The notes beneath the pieces were generated by a model. The model was not told the DNA's origin. It worked only from the letters and a program-made list of their open reading frames with translations, and did not search any database. A DNA stretch of 39,430 bases from a virus: IMG/VR virus record IMGVR_UViG_3300035698_003640, positions 1 to 39,430 of that record; one strand, written 5' to 3'. The position numbers were made by a program, and so were the translations under genes. Positions 1 through 5,240 of the stretch are shown here, in pieces; the first letter of the stretch is position 1, and each line of letters opens with the position of its first letter.

Positions 1-127
1 TAAATTATACGCTTGTAATGTGCTTTTAATAGAACTTCTGTTATAACAACATTTCCTTTATTTTCTTTTGATAAATATTTTTTTAATTGTTTTTCAACTA
101 ATTTATAAGTATCTTTACTTACTTCTA
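1..127. repeat. Terminal overlap repeat, left copy
   Basis: These bases are identical to 39304-39430. The contig therefore closes into a circle of about 39,303 bp. The length of 127 equals a common maximum k-mer of short-read assemblers, so I read it as assembly overlap of a circular or circularly permuted genome rather than as a proven biological terminal repeat. Confidence 0.95.
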
Positions 128-137
128 TTGTTTCCAT
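1..137 (-). CDS. Small basic hypothetical protein spanning the circle junction (45 aa)
   Basis: ATG at 137 opens a 45-residue frame starting METIEVSKDT and ending AHYKRII. The last base of its TAA stop lies at the circle junction (39303), so the gene is complete only on the circular molecule. It is rich in Lys and Val with a predicted helix-strand-helix character, perhaps a small DNA-binding or regulatory protein, but I recognise no family. It follows the annealing-protein gene by 3 nt and is probably translated in the same early operon. Confidence 0.65.
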   Translation of the reverse strand, partial: METIEVSKDTYKLVEKQLKKYLSKENKGNVVITEVLLKAHYKRII

Positions 138-140
138 ATA

Positions 141-635
141 TTAATTATTAAAATCTTCTAATATAACCTTAGCTCGTTCGTTTGTAATATCTTCTAACTT
201 TTTAATCCTTACTCCGCTTGTAGACTCTATAAGCTCTATGGCTTCTTTTTCGTTCTTAGCTCCTGCATTTCTTAGTGTTACCCTTAAAATGTTAATATAA
301 GATATAGCTTTCTTTTCTTCTCCTTCACCAAGCTCCTCAGCACTACACATTCCTATATTATTGTAGAACCTTAATGCTCTTGCTATTGCTCTTGTTTCAG
401 CCATTCTAATCTTGTGAGGTAATATCATTTTACCTACATTGTTATCATCAGCATCTCCTATCCCTTGATAAGTTCCTCTCTCTCCTTTAACAGTAGCCTG
501 TATTATTAAAGGTTCTGTATTTATTATCTTAGTGTATATTTCTTTGCCTCCGTTCTCGTGGAAAAGCGAGAGTAGTCCTTCAAATTTTATAAACTCCTTA
601 CCACTAATTGAAAGTATAAATTTCTTATCAATCAT
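141..635 (-). CDS. Putative ssDNA-annealing / recombination protein (Rad52-like guess)
   Basis: 164 aa. The central part reads GERGTYQGIGDADDNNVGKM, then a short AETRAIARALR helix and NIGMCSAEELG. The pattern of a strand pair followed by the AETRA-x-ARALR helix recurs in phage proteins of the Rad52/Erf/DUF1071 type that anneal single strands. I infer a role in phage recombination-dependent replication. The C-terminal 60 residues look like a small helical domain. It lies in the early minus operon with the SSB-like protein at 39067, a usual partner. An alternative is a conserved phage protein of unknown function; the family assignment rests on motif memory only. Confidence 0.5.
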   Translation of the reverse strand: MIDKKFILSISGKEFIKFEGLLSLFHENGGKEIYTKIINTEPLIIQATVKGERGTYQGIGDADDNNVGKMILPHKIRMAETRAIARALRFYNNIGMCSAEELGEGEEKKAISYINILRVTLRNAGAKNEKEAIELIESTSGVRIKKLEDITNERAKVILEDFNN

Positions 636-644
636 ATTTATATT

Positions 645-962
645 TTATTTAATAAGTTCTTGAGCTTGGTCTTGAGCATCCATCTTGGACATCTCTAATT
701 TTTCTTCTACACCTATATCTGTTAACATTATCTTAATCATCTTCTCGTTCTCATCTACAATATCTTCTATAAGTCTTGATGCCTGCCAAACATCAAAGTC
801 GTTTATCATATCATTTATTATTTCGTCTCTATTATCTACTAGCTTAGGGTATTTTTTATTTTGTTGTGGCATATCGTCATAGAAGTCTGTCCACTTAATA
901 TGGTGTAAGATATAGTATCTTTGGTTGTCTGACATTTTTTTCATATTTTTAAAATGGTACAT
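645..962 (-). CDS. Hypothetical early protein, acidic (105 aa)
   Basis: 105 aa, rich in Asp, Ile and Met, predicted mostly helical, without Cys motifs or membrane segments. It sits 9 nt upstream of the annealing-protein gene and overlaps the next upstream gene (949-1143) by 14 nt, so it is part of the same translationally packed early operon. If the frame begins at the second Met (MKKMSDNQRYY) the protein would be 99 aa. No family recognised. The overlapping plus-strand frame at 685-882 is a shadow. Confidence 0.65.
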   Translation of the reverse strand: MYHFKNMKKMSDNQRYYILHHIKWTDFYDDMPQQNKKYPKLVDNRDEIINDMINDFDVWQASRLIEDIVDENEKMIKIMLTDIGVEEKLEMSKMDAQDQAQELIK

Positions 963-1143
963 AGCTTAAATTATTTCCTTTACAATATTCTGGGTGTAGT
1001 GGACTTCCCTCGCTTGGGTCTGTTATCTCGCTTGGGTCTCCGTAGGTTAGTTGTTCAATGATGAATAACATTTTCTCATTCTCTATTTTCATTCTCTTTA
1101 GAGCATTGATATACTCTTGTCCTGCTTTTTCTAATTTGTTCAT
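949..1143 (-). CDS. Hypothetical first gene of the early minus operon (64 aa)
   Basis: 64 aa beginning MNKLEKAGQEYINALKRMK, with a helical, probably coiled-coil N-terminal half and a low-complexity middle in which TDPSEGSP follows a similar DPSE unit. It is the first gene behind the TTGACA-16-TATAAT promoter at 1172-1199, with a leader of about 20-25 nt. No Shine-Dalgarno is visible; the leader is A/T only. Function unknown. Confidence 0.6.
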   Translation of the reverse strand: MNKLEKAGQEYINALKRMKIENEKMLFIIEQLTYGDPSEITDPSEGSPLHPEYCKGNNLSYVPF

Positions 1144-1171
1144 ATAATTTATTTTAATACTTATAATTAGT

Positions 1172-1199
1172 ATTATACGCTAAACAGCCAATCTGTCAA
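1172..1199 (-). promoter_or_regulatory. Strong sigma70-type promoter for the early minus operon
   Basis: Reading leftward, TTGACA (1199-1194) is followed by a 16-nt spacer and TATAAT (1177-1172). Both boxes match consensus exactly. It faces the operon beginning at 1143 and lies just past the terminator hairpin at 1208-1229, so it starts fresh transcription through base 1 and, on the circle, into the 39-37 kb genes. Confidence 0.85.
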
Positions 1200-1207
1200 C
1201 ACCTAAA

Positions 1208-1229
1208 AAACCCCATAAAATAGGGGTTT
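1208..1229 (-). terminator. Rho-independent terminator after the 1258-1602 HNH gene
   Basis: AAACCCC (1208-1214) pairs with GGGGTTT (1223-1229) around an 8-nt A/T loop. On the minus strand the stem is followed by a run of six T. It insulates the HNH gene on its right from the promoter on its left. Confidence 0.8.
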
Positions 1230-1257
1230 AATTGATAGCACTTTTAAATTGTTAAAG

Positions 1258-1266
1258 TTATCCACA
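1258..1266 (+). promoter_or_regulatory. Isolated DnaA box (TTATCCACA)
   Basis: Perfect match to the consensus TTATNCACA, overlapping the stop codon of the 1258-1602 gene. Two further boxes with the same following GG lie at 2838 and 2874. A single box here may be incidental or part of a dispersed origin. Confidence 0.5.
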
Positions 1267-1602
1267 GGTTAAATCTTCTATAACTTTCTCATAATAAGGG
1301 ATACTTGTCTTTACTATCTCCTCTTTCTTAGACTTTAATCTGTTAAGCCATTCCTCACCTTTAACTTCATTTACCTTGTTATGTATTCTTGGGTCACCAT
1401 TATGATGCCTAAAATGATCCCCCACACAAATTGGTATTAAATTGTCCCAATCATATCTTAAAGCCGAAGCCATAGACTTTGGGTAGTAATGATGTAGGCA
1501 CGACATAGGCTTTCCACACACTAAACAATACTCGTATCTTCTTCTTCCCTCCTCCTGGAGTAATCTATCAGCTTTTTTTTGCAAACTTCTTTTCTTATTC
1601 AT
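1258..1602 (-). CDS. HNH / NinG-like endonuclease family protein
   Basis: 114 aa. A basic helical N-terminus is followed by CLVCGKP, LHHYYPKS, a WDNLIPIC strand and a FRHHNGDP segment. These are the elements of a Cys-containing HNH/NinG-like nuclease fold (Zn ligands from the Cys pairs, His-His as the metal-binding catalytic end). NinG-type proteins act in phage recombination; free HNH proteins can also be homing nucleases. ATG at 1602 lies exactly 6 nt after a TATAAT box (1614-1609) preceded by TGT, so the mRNA is probably leaderless. It is transcribed alone and stopped by the hairpin at 1208-1229. Confidence 0.7.
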   Translation of the reverse strand: MNKKRSLQKKADRLLQEEGRRRYEYCLVCGKPMSCLHHYYPKSMASALRYDWDNLIPICVGDHFRHHNGDPRIHNKVNEVKGEEWLNRLKSKKEEIVKTSIPYYEKVIEDLTCG

Positions 1603-1608
1603 ACTATA

Positions 1609-1614
1609 ATTATA
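1609..1614 (-). promoter_or_regulatory. Extended -10 box, leaderless promoter for the 1258-1602 HNH gene
   Basis: Minus-strand TGT-TATAAT followed by 6 nt and then ATG (1602). The normal start distance places +1 at or next to the A of ATG. No convincing -35 is seen. Confidence 0.6.
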
Positions 1615-1620
1615 ACATAT

Positions 1621-1630
1621 ATGGTATAAT
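1621..1630 (+). promoter_or_regulatory. Extended -10 promoter for the plus-strand small-gene block
   Basis: ATGGTATAAT (TATAAT at 1625-1630) carries the TGG extended -10. It is the same ATATGGTATAATAATAATA-type motif found at five places in the genome. It drives the gene run starting at 1675 with a 40-nt leader containing a GGGGG-type ribosome site. The -35 is weak. Confidence 0.6.
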
Positions 1631-1674
1631 AATAATAGTTAAGGAATGTTCTTTTAAAACTTTGGGGGTGAAAG

Positions 1675-2028
1675 ATGAAAGAGTACATTAGAGGTTTCAC
1701 AATTTTCGCATTAATTTTTATTTTGTTCTTAACATTTTTAACCATTAAACTTATAGGAGGGTTATATGGGAGACTTAATAAAAACCGCAATGGCGGCACT
1801 ACTATTAAAAACATATCTTCTGTTAATGGACTTCAACGAACTAAGAGCGGAGTTCTCCGATTGGAGAGAAAGAAAAAAAGAATTTCATTGCAGGGAATGT
1901 GGTTGCGTTATCGACAGAGGAACAGGCGTAATAATAAAAGGAACTGGTTATTACTACTGCCAAGAATGTATCAGAAAAAAGATATAAACAAACCATACAT
2001 GCCAACCTTTTTAAGAGGTCCAAAATGA
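1675..2028 (+). CDS. Small membrane-anchored protein, overprinted C-terminus
   Basis: ATG at 1675 has a good ribosome site (GGGGGTGAAAG). The frame gives one hydrophobic segment (about residues 5-28, IFALIFILFLTFL core) and then a very basic tail. The frame stays open for 117 codons and completely overlaps the zinc-ribbon gene at 1766-1987. The N-terminal third is convincing as a membrane peptide. The long Arg/Lys-rich remainder may just be the alternate frame of the next gene. Function unknown. Confidence 0.5.
   Translation: MKEYIRGFTIFALIFILFLTFLTIKLIGGLYGRLNKNRNGGTTIKNISSVNGLQRTKSGVLRLERKKKRISLQGMWLRYRQRNRRNNKRNWLLLLPRMYQKKDINKPYMPTFLRGPK
1766..1987 (+). CDS. Zinc-ribbon small protein (73 aa)
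   Basis: ATG follows AGGAGGGTTAT, a near-perfect Shine-Dalgarno. Residues about 42-68 hold CREC and CQEC pairs separated by a short hairpin, a typical four-Cys zinc ribbon. The N-terminal half is a hydrophobic helix (TAMAALLLKTYLLLMDF). It overlaps the membrane peptide frame at 1675 in another frame. Its neighbours are four more tiny zinc/HNH genes with equally strong ribosome sites. Likely a small regulator or anti-host factor; no specific family recognised. Confidence 0.7.
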   Translation: MGDLIKTAMAALLLKTYLLLMDFNELRAEFSDWRERKKEFHCRECGCVIDRGTGVIIKGTGYYYCQECIRKKI

Positions 2029-2198
2029 TGACCTGCGAATTGTGTGGTTGTGAAACAAACTGTATCTGGCACGAAATAACTGTAACTGGCGACTTAGTAA
2101 AAGTCTGCTATCAATGTAGACAAACCTATCAATGCAAAGGAGTAAAAAATGACTTACGGACTTTGCCCAGCGTGCAAGGAGATGAGGTATCTAACTAG
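2025..2198 (+). CDS. Zinc-finger micro-protein (57 aa)
   Basis: ATG at 2025 (or 2028) follows AAGAGG at an 8-nt distance. The frame begins MMTCELCGCETNC and contains a second pair CYQC, so four to six Cys can bind zinc. It runs to TAG at 2196-2198 and overlaps the start of the HNH gene at 2149 by 50 nt. The two short Cys clusters resemble treble-clef or zinc-ribbon knuckles. Function unknown. Confidence 0.6.
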   Translation: MMTCELCGCETNCIWHEITVTGDLVKVCYQCRQTYQCKGVKNDLRTLPSVQGDEVSN

Positions 2199-2448
2199 AC
2201 ACCATTTATTTCCCAAGCGATTCTTCCACAAACAGAAAAGACCACCGACACTATTCTTATGTAGAGAATGCCACAACGAACTTGAGAGGAGCATACCTTA
2301 TAATGAAAAACTTTATAAGAGGGACTATTTGCAAATTGCAAGAGCTTTCCTTATAAAGAAACAATCCCATATAGGAGGGGTAGAAAATGAACGCAATAGA
2401 AATGCAAATGATCGCACTTTTCGAAATGGAAGCAAAGCCAATCGCTAA
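2149..2448 (+). CDS. HNH-like endonuclease (99 aa)
   Basis: Start ATG follows CAAAGGAGTAAAAA. The protein opens with CPAC, then YLTRHHLFPKRFF, LFLCREC and HNELERSIP, which is the order Cys pair, His-His, Cys pair, H-N of an HNH nuclease. The tail after residue 80 overlaps the next gene (2387) and is Arg/Asn-rich. It could be a free-standing homing nuclease or a packaging-associated HNH; nothing in the neighbourhood decides. Confidence 0.7.
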   Translation: MTYGLCPACKEMRYLTRHHLFPKRFFHKQKRPPTLFLCRECHNELERSIPYNEKLYKRDYLQIARAFLIKKQSHIGGVENERNRNANDRTFRNGSKANR

Positions 2449-2596
2449 AAAATACAATCTTAAACTGGTGATTGACTGGAATGAAATAACTGTTAACTTT
2501 ATAACTTTAAAGGAGATGCCAAAAAAAGAACTGTTAATGTTTATGACAGAAATAACTGCGGTATTTCAAAAGTATCCAATTTTCCAACAAGCGTAA
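2387..2596 (+). CDS. Hypothetical small protein (69 aa)
   Basis: ATG at 2387 follows AGGAGGGGTAGAAA, a very strong ribosome site. 69 aa, alternating amphipathic helix, a beta strand pair (NLKLVIDWNEITVNFITL) and a final helix. There are no Cys and no membrane segment, unlike its neighbours. It overlaps the HNH frame by 62 nt and ends 10 nt before the next ATG. No family recognised. Confidence 0.65.
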   Translation: MNAIEMQMIALFEMEAKPIAKKYNLKLVIDWNEITVNFITLKEMPKKELLMFMTEITAVFQKYPIFQQA

Positions 2597-2606
2597 GGGG
2601 GAAGCA

Positions 2607-2768
2607 ATGGCAGTACAATGTTTAAACTGTGGGGGAATGATAACCGAAGAAAATGGATATTATAAATGTCCAACGTGCGGAGCTATATTTCACAAAGTAA
2701 TCTTTAAAAACAAAGAAGAAACTTCTGAGGAAAACCCCGAAGAAATCGACAACAGAGGATGTGCATAA
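2607..2768 (+). CDS. Zinc-ribbon protein with acidic tail (53 aa)
   Basis: ATG at 2607 is preceded by AAGGGGGAAGCA. The frame reads MAVQCLNCGG...YYKCPTCGAIFHK, a classic CxxC-x(12-13)-CxxC zinc ribbon, followed by an acidic tail EETSEENPEE. Stop TAA at 2766-2768. It is the last member of the plus-strand run of small zinc proteins. Such ribbons often contact RNA polymerase or nucleic acid, but the role here is not shown. Confidence 0.7.
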   Translation: MAVQCLNCGGMITEENGYYKCPTCGAIFHKVIFKNKEETSEENPEEIDNRGCA

Positions 2769-2837
2769 TCTGCACGGACTCTAAAAGGAGGCTTTTAACC
2801 AAGGTCTCCTTTAAATTCACAAAAAAATCACAAAAAG

Positions 2838-2882
2838 TTATCCACAGGCAATTTTCCATTTTTTAATAGTAAGTTATCCACA
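2838..2882 (+). other. Candidate replication origin: two DnaA boxes beside AT-rich DNA
   Basis: TTATCCACA occurs at 2838-2846 and 2874-2882, each followed by GG and each preceded by an AG, with starts 36 bp apart. The DNA between and after is A/T-rich. The 2769-3105 stretch has no gene; it holds these boxes, a promoter (2913-2940) and a structured RNA (2946-3080). Perfect tandem DnaA boxes in a non-coding stretch next to a CopG-like gene suggest an origin opened by host DnaA. Inference only. Confidence 0.55.
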
Positions 2883-2912
2883 GGCTCAAAATTTTCCCAT
2901 TTTTCTTGGTGT

Positions 2913-2940
2913 TTGTTTTTAAAAGAGACTATGCTATACT
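2913..2940 (+). promoter_or_regulatory. Promoter for the structured RNA and RHH gene
   Basis: TTGTTT (2913-2918), 16-nt spacer, TATGC-TATACT with TATACT at 2935-2940. The extended -10 TATGCTATACT is shared with the lysozyme-gene promoter at 35.3 kb. The predicted start near 2946-2948 coincides with the first base of the outer RNA stem. Confidence 0.7.
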
Positions 2941-2945
2941 TAATA

Positions 2946-3080
2946 TATAAGATGATCAAACGACAACCGACGGTGATGATTAAGAACCACAAGACCTAGA
3001 CTAAATTCTAGGAGTGGGAATAGGGATAAGAGAAAGAACAAACTTAATCACCAGAGGGAAGAAGTGAAGGGAGTCTTATA
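2946..3080 (+). ncRNA. Candidate structured RNA (about 135 nt)
   Basis: Nested complementary segments enclose the whole region. TATAAGA (2946-2952) pairs with TCTTATA (3074-3080). GGTGAT...TTAAG (2972-2984) pairs with CTTAATCACC (3043-3052) with a 3-nt bulge. CCAC (2987-2990) pairs with GTGG (3014-3017), and CCTAGA (2995-3000) with TCTAGG (3007-3012). The unpaired parts are strikingly purine-rich. It begins at the predicted transcription start and ends 25 nt before the RHH gene. It could be an independent RNA or a regulatory leader; no known family recognised. Confidence 0.55.
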
Positions 3081-3105
3081 GTATACTAATAGTTAACCAA
3101 TAAAT

Positions 3106-3246
3106 ATGAGAGATCAATTAACACTAATAAGAATAACGGAAAGCACTAAGAAAAGAATTAAAAAATTGGCGGACAAGAAAGGTCTGAAACAAGTAACTGT
3201 TTTGGAATACTTACTGAAAGGGGTAATACAAATAAAAGAACTCTAA
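3106..3246 (+). CDS. CopG-like ribbon-helix-helix DNA-binding protein (46 aa)
   Basis: ATG at 3106. A short strand QLTLIRI is followed by two helices (TESTKKRIKKLADKKG and QVTVLEYLLKGVIQI). A strand followed by two helices in about 45 residues is the ribbon-helix-helix fold of CopG/Arc/omega regulators, which bind DNA as dimers through the strand. Lying directly behind the DnaA boxes and structured RNA, it is a candidate copy-number or early-promoter repressor. No strong ribosome site is visible. Confidence 0.7.
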   Translation: MRDQLTLIRITESTKKRIKKLADKKGLKQVTVLEYLLKGVIQIKEL

Positions 3247-3263
3247 TTAGTAACATAAAATAT

Positions 3264-3578
3264 ATGGATTTGACTATGCAAAATCAAACCTATAATAAAC
3301 ACGCCAAGTTTAAATTCTCTAATCTGCCAGTAAGGGTTTATTGGATGGATATTTCAAGGAGAGAGGGTAAGGACAGGAAAGCCTTTTGTGAGAGGTGCGG
3401 TAGGGGAATGGGTAAAGACTACATTTACCAAGAGCTTATTAACTTTAAAGGTCATAAAATATGCCCTGATTGCCACGAAGATAAATTAAAAGGTTATAGA
3501 AACTACATAGACATCGAAGATTATAAAGAGGAAACAAAAAGACCAAGGGGGTATATTCCTGTAAATAATAGAATATGA
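3264..3578 (+). CDS. Zinc-binding hypothetical protein (104 aa)
   Basis: Contains CERCGRGM and CPDCHEDK pairs around residues 48-75, a four-Cys zinc finger with a helix between. The N-terminus is basic and aromatic; the C-terminus is charged. The start could be ATG 3264 or the in-frame ATG four codons later (MQNQTYN). It overlaps the next gene by 4 nt (ATGA), so the two are coupled. No family recognised. Confidence 0.7.
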   Translation: MDLTMQNQTYNKHAKFKFSNLPVRVYWMDISRREGKDRKAFCERCGRGMGKDYIYQELINFKGHKICPDCHEDKLKGYRNYIDIEDYKEETKRPRGYIPVNNRI

Positions 3579-3871
3579 GAGAACCAATTAAAATTAAGTT
3601 AAATAGATTTTTAGGCAATATATTAATGGATATAGAATGTTATTGTGATAAAAAGATATTTGAAAAAGGTAGTAATAAAATATTAAACAAGACAAAAGAC
3701 TGGGCTTGTGAAAACAGTAATATAAATTGGCAAATAAGATGTGATTATATTGAGGATTATTATGGTGAGCAATCACAAACAATAGAAAATATATCAGTAA
3801 AGTTATGGCAACAACTTACTTACAATGGAACTGGTAAGTTTAAAAAGTTTTATAAATATAAATTAAAATAA
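3575..3871 (+). CDS. Hypothetical protein (98 aa)
   Basis: 98 aa, Lys/Ile/Asn-rich, with three scattered Cys (CYC and C in WACENSN) and an aromatic C-terminus. It starts at the ATGA overlap with the previous gene and ends one base before the next ATG, so it belongs to the same small plus-strand operon. The AT-rich, Asn/Lys-rich coding is typical of this block. No recognisable domain. Confidence 0.65.
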   Translation: MREPIKIKLNRFLGNILMDIECYCDKKIFEKGSNKILNKTKDWACENSNINWQIRCDYIEDYYGEQSQTIENISVKLWQQLTYNGTGKFKKFYKYKLK

Positions 3872-3872
3872 T

Positions 3873-4211
3873 ATGGATTACTTTTTAACAATTACAGGGA
3901 AGTCCGCCATAGAGAGTGAGCTTAACCCTGAAAAAGAGATCAGCGTTGCTTTTAAAAGGCTAGGCATCTATAAGACAGAACTTACAGAAGATAGTATTAC
4001 TTATAAGGCAAAGAACTTAGATTACTTGACAATTATTGATGGAGATGATGTAATTAAGGGACAACCTAAAAAATCCTCACCCTCTCAAGTGTTAAGATTT
4101 AAGCTAAGAGATTTATGGGAGCAACAGTATATGGGAGATGGAGAGTTTGACACTTTCTATAATAAGAAGATGTCAGAGTATATTGACGAGGTTGATAAAA
4201 AACTAATTTAG
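3873..4211 (+). CDS. Hypothetical protein (112 aa)
   Basis: 112 aa, alternating strands and helices, including ESELNPEKEISVAFKRLG and a C-terminal basic helix pair (KLRDLWEQQYMGDGEFDTFYNKKM). It starts 1 nt after the stop of the previous gene and is followed 2 nt later by another ATG. It probably folds as a small alpha/beta domain. No family recognised. Confidence 0.65.
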   Translation: MDYFLTITGKSAIESELNPEKEISVAFKRLGIYKTELTEDSITYKAKNLDYLTIIDGDDVIKGQPKKSSPSQVLRFKLRDLWEQQYMGDGEFDTFYNKKMSEYIDEVDKKLI

Positions 4212-4213
4212 TT

Positions 4214-4399
4214 ATGTTAAATAAAAAAGAAATTAAATTATTAAAGTTATTAAAAAAAGCGAGGTTAGAACTTATTAATGATTTGGATAGAGAGCCATTA
4301 AAAGAAGAAGTTTTAACTTATATACAAAACGATGTTGACAAAAGTATAGAATCCACCCATATATGGAGGCTATATTTATATATATGGAATAATAATTGA
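4214..4399 (+). CDS. Hypothetical helical protein (61 aa)
   Basis: 61 aa, strongly helical and charged (NKKEIKLLKLLKKARLELINDLDREPLKEEVL), without Cys. It ends just before the promoter at 4428. The start ATG is 2 nt behind the preceding stop, so it is probably translated by coupled ribosomes. Function unknown. Confidence 0.6.
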   Translation: MLNKKEIKLLKLLKKARLELINDLDREPLKEEVLTYIQNDVDKSIESTHIWRLYLYIWNNN

Positions 4400-4427
4400 A
4401 AAAGTTTAATTATTAATTTTATCAGAT

Positions 4428-4455
4428 TTGACATTATTTTATATTTTGGTATAAT
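4428..4455 (+). promoter_or_regulatory. Consensus sigma70 promoter with extended -10
   Basis: TTGACA (4428-4433), 16-nt spacer, TTTTGG then TATAAT (4450-4455). Both hexamers match consensus exactly and the TG extended element is present, making this one of the strongest promoters in the window. It reads into a roughly 165-nt structured leader and then the small gene at 4625. Confidence 0.85.
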
Positions 4456-4459
4456 AATA

Positions 4460-4620
4460 ATAAGTTAGTGATCACATTATAGAAAGAGTTAGCACTCAGT
4501 TAATTGTTGAAGCAATTAATATAGACGAGTGCTTTCTCTCAGGCGTAAGACACTGTTTATCAGCGTTTAACAGTGTGCCACAGTAGAGTTACTATCAATA
4601 TCAATTATATTTAACTTAAA
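4460..4620 (+). ncRNA. Structured leader or small RNA between promoter and 4625 gene
   Basis: Several perfect stems follow the promoter. AGCACTC (4491-4497) pairs with GAGTGCT (4527-4533), enclosing TTAATTG (4500-4506) with CAATTAA (4513-4519). Then GGC plus ACACTGTT (4542-4557) pairs with AACAGTGT plus GCC (4569-4579). The last 40 nt before the gene are unstructured and A/T-rich. This is either a cis-regulatory leader or an abundant small RNA. No known riboswitch motif was recognised. Confidence 0.55.
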
Positions 4621-4624
4621 AACT

Positions 4625-4774
4625 ATGACAAAATGGATTTCAGTTCTTGATTATTCAAGAAAACACAATATTAATAGGTCTAAACTCTACTTTCAGATGT
4701 GGAGAGGGATAGCTAAGTTTGAGTGGAGAAAAAAAGAGATTATGAAGGAGTATTATCAAATTAAAGACGAATAA
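4625..4774 (+). CDS. Small HTH-like protein (49 aa)
   Basis: ATG at 4625; starts MTKWISVLDYSRKHNINRSKLYF. The first 35 residues read like the helix-turn-helix of excisionase/MerR-type micro-proteins (SVLDYSRKHNINRSKLY), followed by a basic helix (WRKKEIMKEYY). Stop TAA at 4772-4774 is directly followed by the HNH gene's ATG. It probably binds DNA and may control this promoter or act with the HNH protein. Confidence in the fold is modest. Confidence 0.55.
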   Translation: MTKWISVLDYSRKHNINRSKLYFQMWRGIAKFEWRKKEIMKEYYQIKDE

Positions 4775-4775
4775 A

Positions 4776-5195
4776 ATGCCAAAGTGTTTTTATTGTGGAG
4801 ATGACTCTAATACAAAAGACCACGTCATACCAGTAAGCTATTATTATAATGGTAAAAGAAGTGGTCGGCACTTAACCGCTATATACGGAAAAGAAAATTT
4901 AGTTGATTGTTGTAGAGAATGTAATTGTATAGCTTCTAATAAAGTATTTGATGATAGATATAAGAAAAAGGATCATATCCAAGAAAGGTTAAAAGAAAAG
5001 TACAAGAGAATAATAAATATGCCTTTTTGGTCTGATGAAGAAGTTAAGGAAATGGGGTATAAGTTCAGAAAGGAAATAAAAATACAGCAACTTGCTAGGA
5101 AGTGGATTTTAAACAGAATAGATTATCCTAATGAAATCTATCCGAATGTTTTATTAAATAGAGAACTGGCTAATTTTATAAATAACGAGTTATAG
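4776..5195 (+). CDS. HNH endonuclease (139 aa)
   Basis: Starts MPKCFYCGDD, then KDHVIPVSYY, NLVDCCRECN and a following Asn. This is the Cys-pair, DH, Cys-pair, N signature of the HNH/5-methylcytosine-type nucleases. The C-terminal 60 residues are helical and basic and may recognise DNA. It lies 1 nt after the HTH-like gene and ends at the convergent terminator at about 5200. Free-standing homing nuclease is the simplest reading. Confidence 0.75.
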   Translation: MPKCFYCGDDSNTKDHVIPVSYYYNGKRSGRHLTAIYGKENLVDCCRECNCIASNKVFDDRYKKKDHIQERLKEKYKRIINMPFWSDEEVKEMGYKFRKEIKIQQLARKWILNRIDYPNEIYPNVLLNRELANFINNEL

Positions 5196-5200
5196 CGAAA

Positions 5201-5227
5201 AACCCCCTTAATTAAAAGAGGGCTTTA
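5201..5227. terminator. Bidirectional terminator between convergent operons
   Basis: A CCCCCTT / AAGAGGG stem with one mismatch around AATTAA lies between the plus-strand HNH stop (5195) and the minus-strand late operon end (5241). A-rich on one side and T-rich on the other, it could stop both transcripts. Confidence 0.65.
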
Positions 5228-5240
5228 AACGAACGCTAGT

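Noticed and set aside
1599-1814. 71-codon minus-strand frame
   Set aside because: Its sequence is the complement of the promoter and the membrane and zinc genes; it has no ribosome site and lies antisense to well-supported genes.
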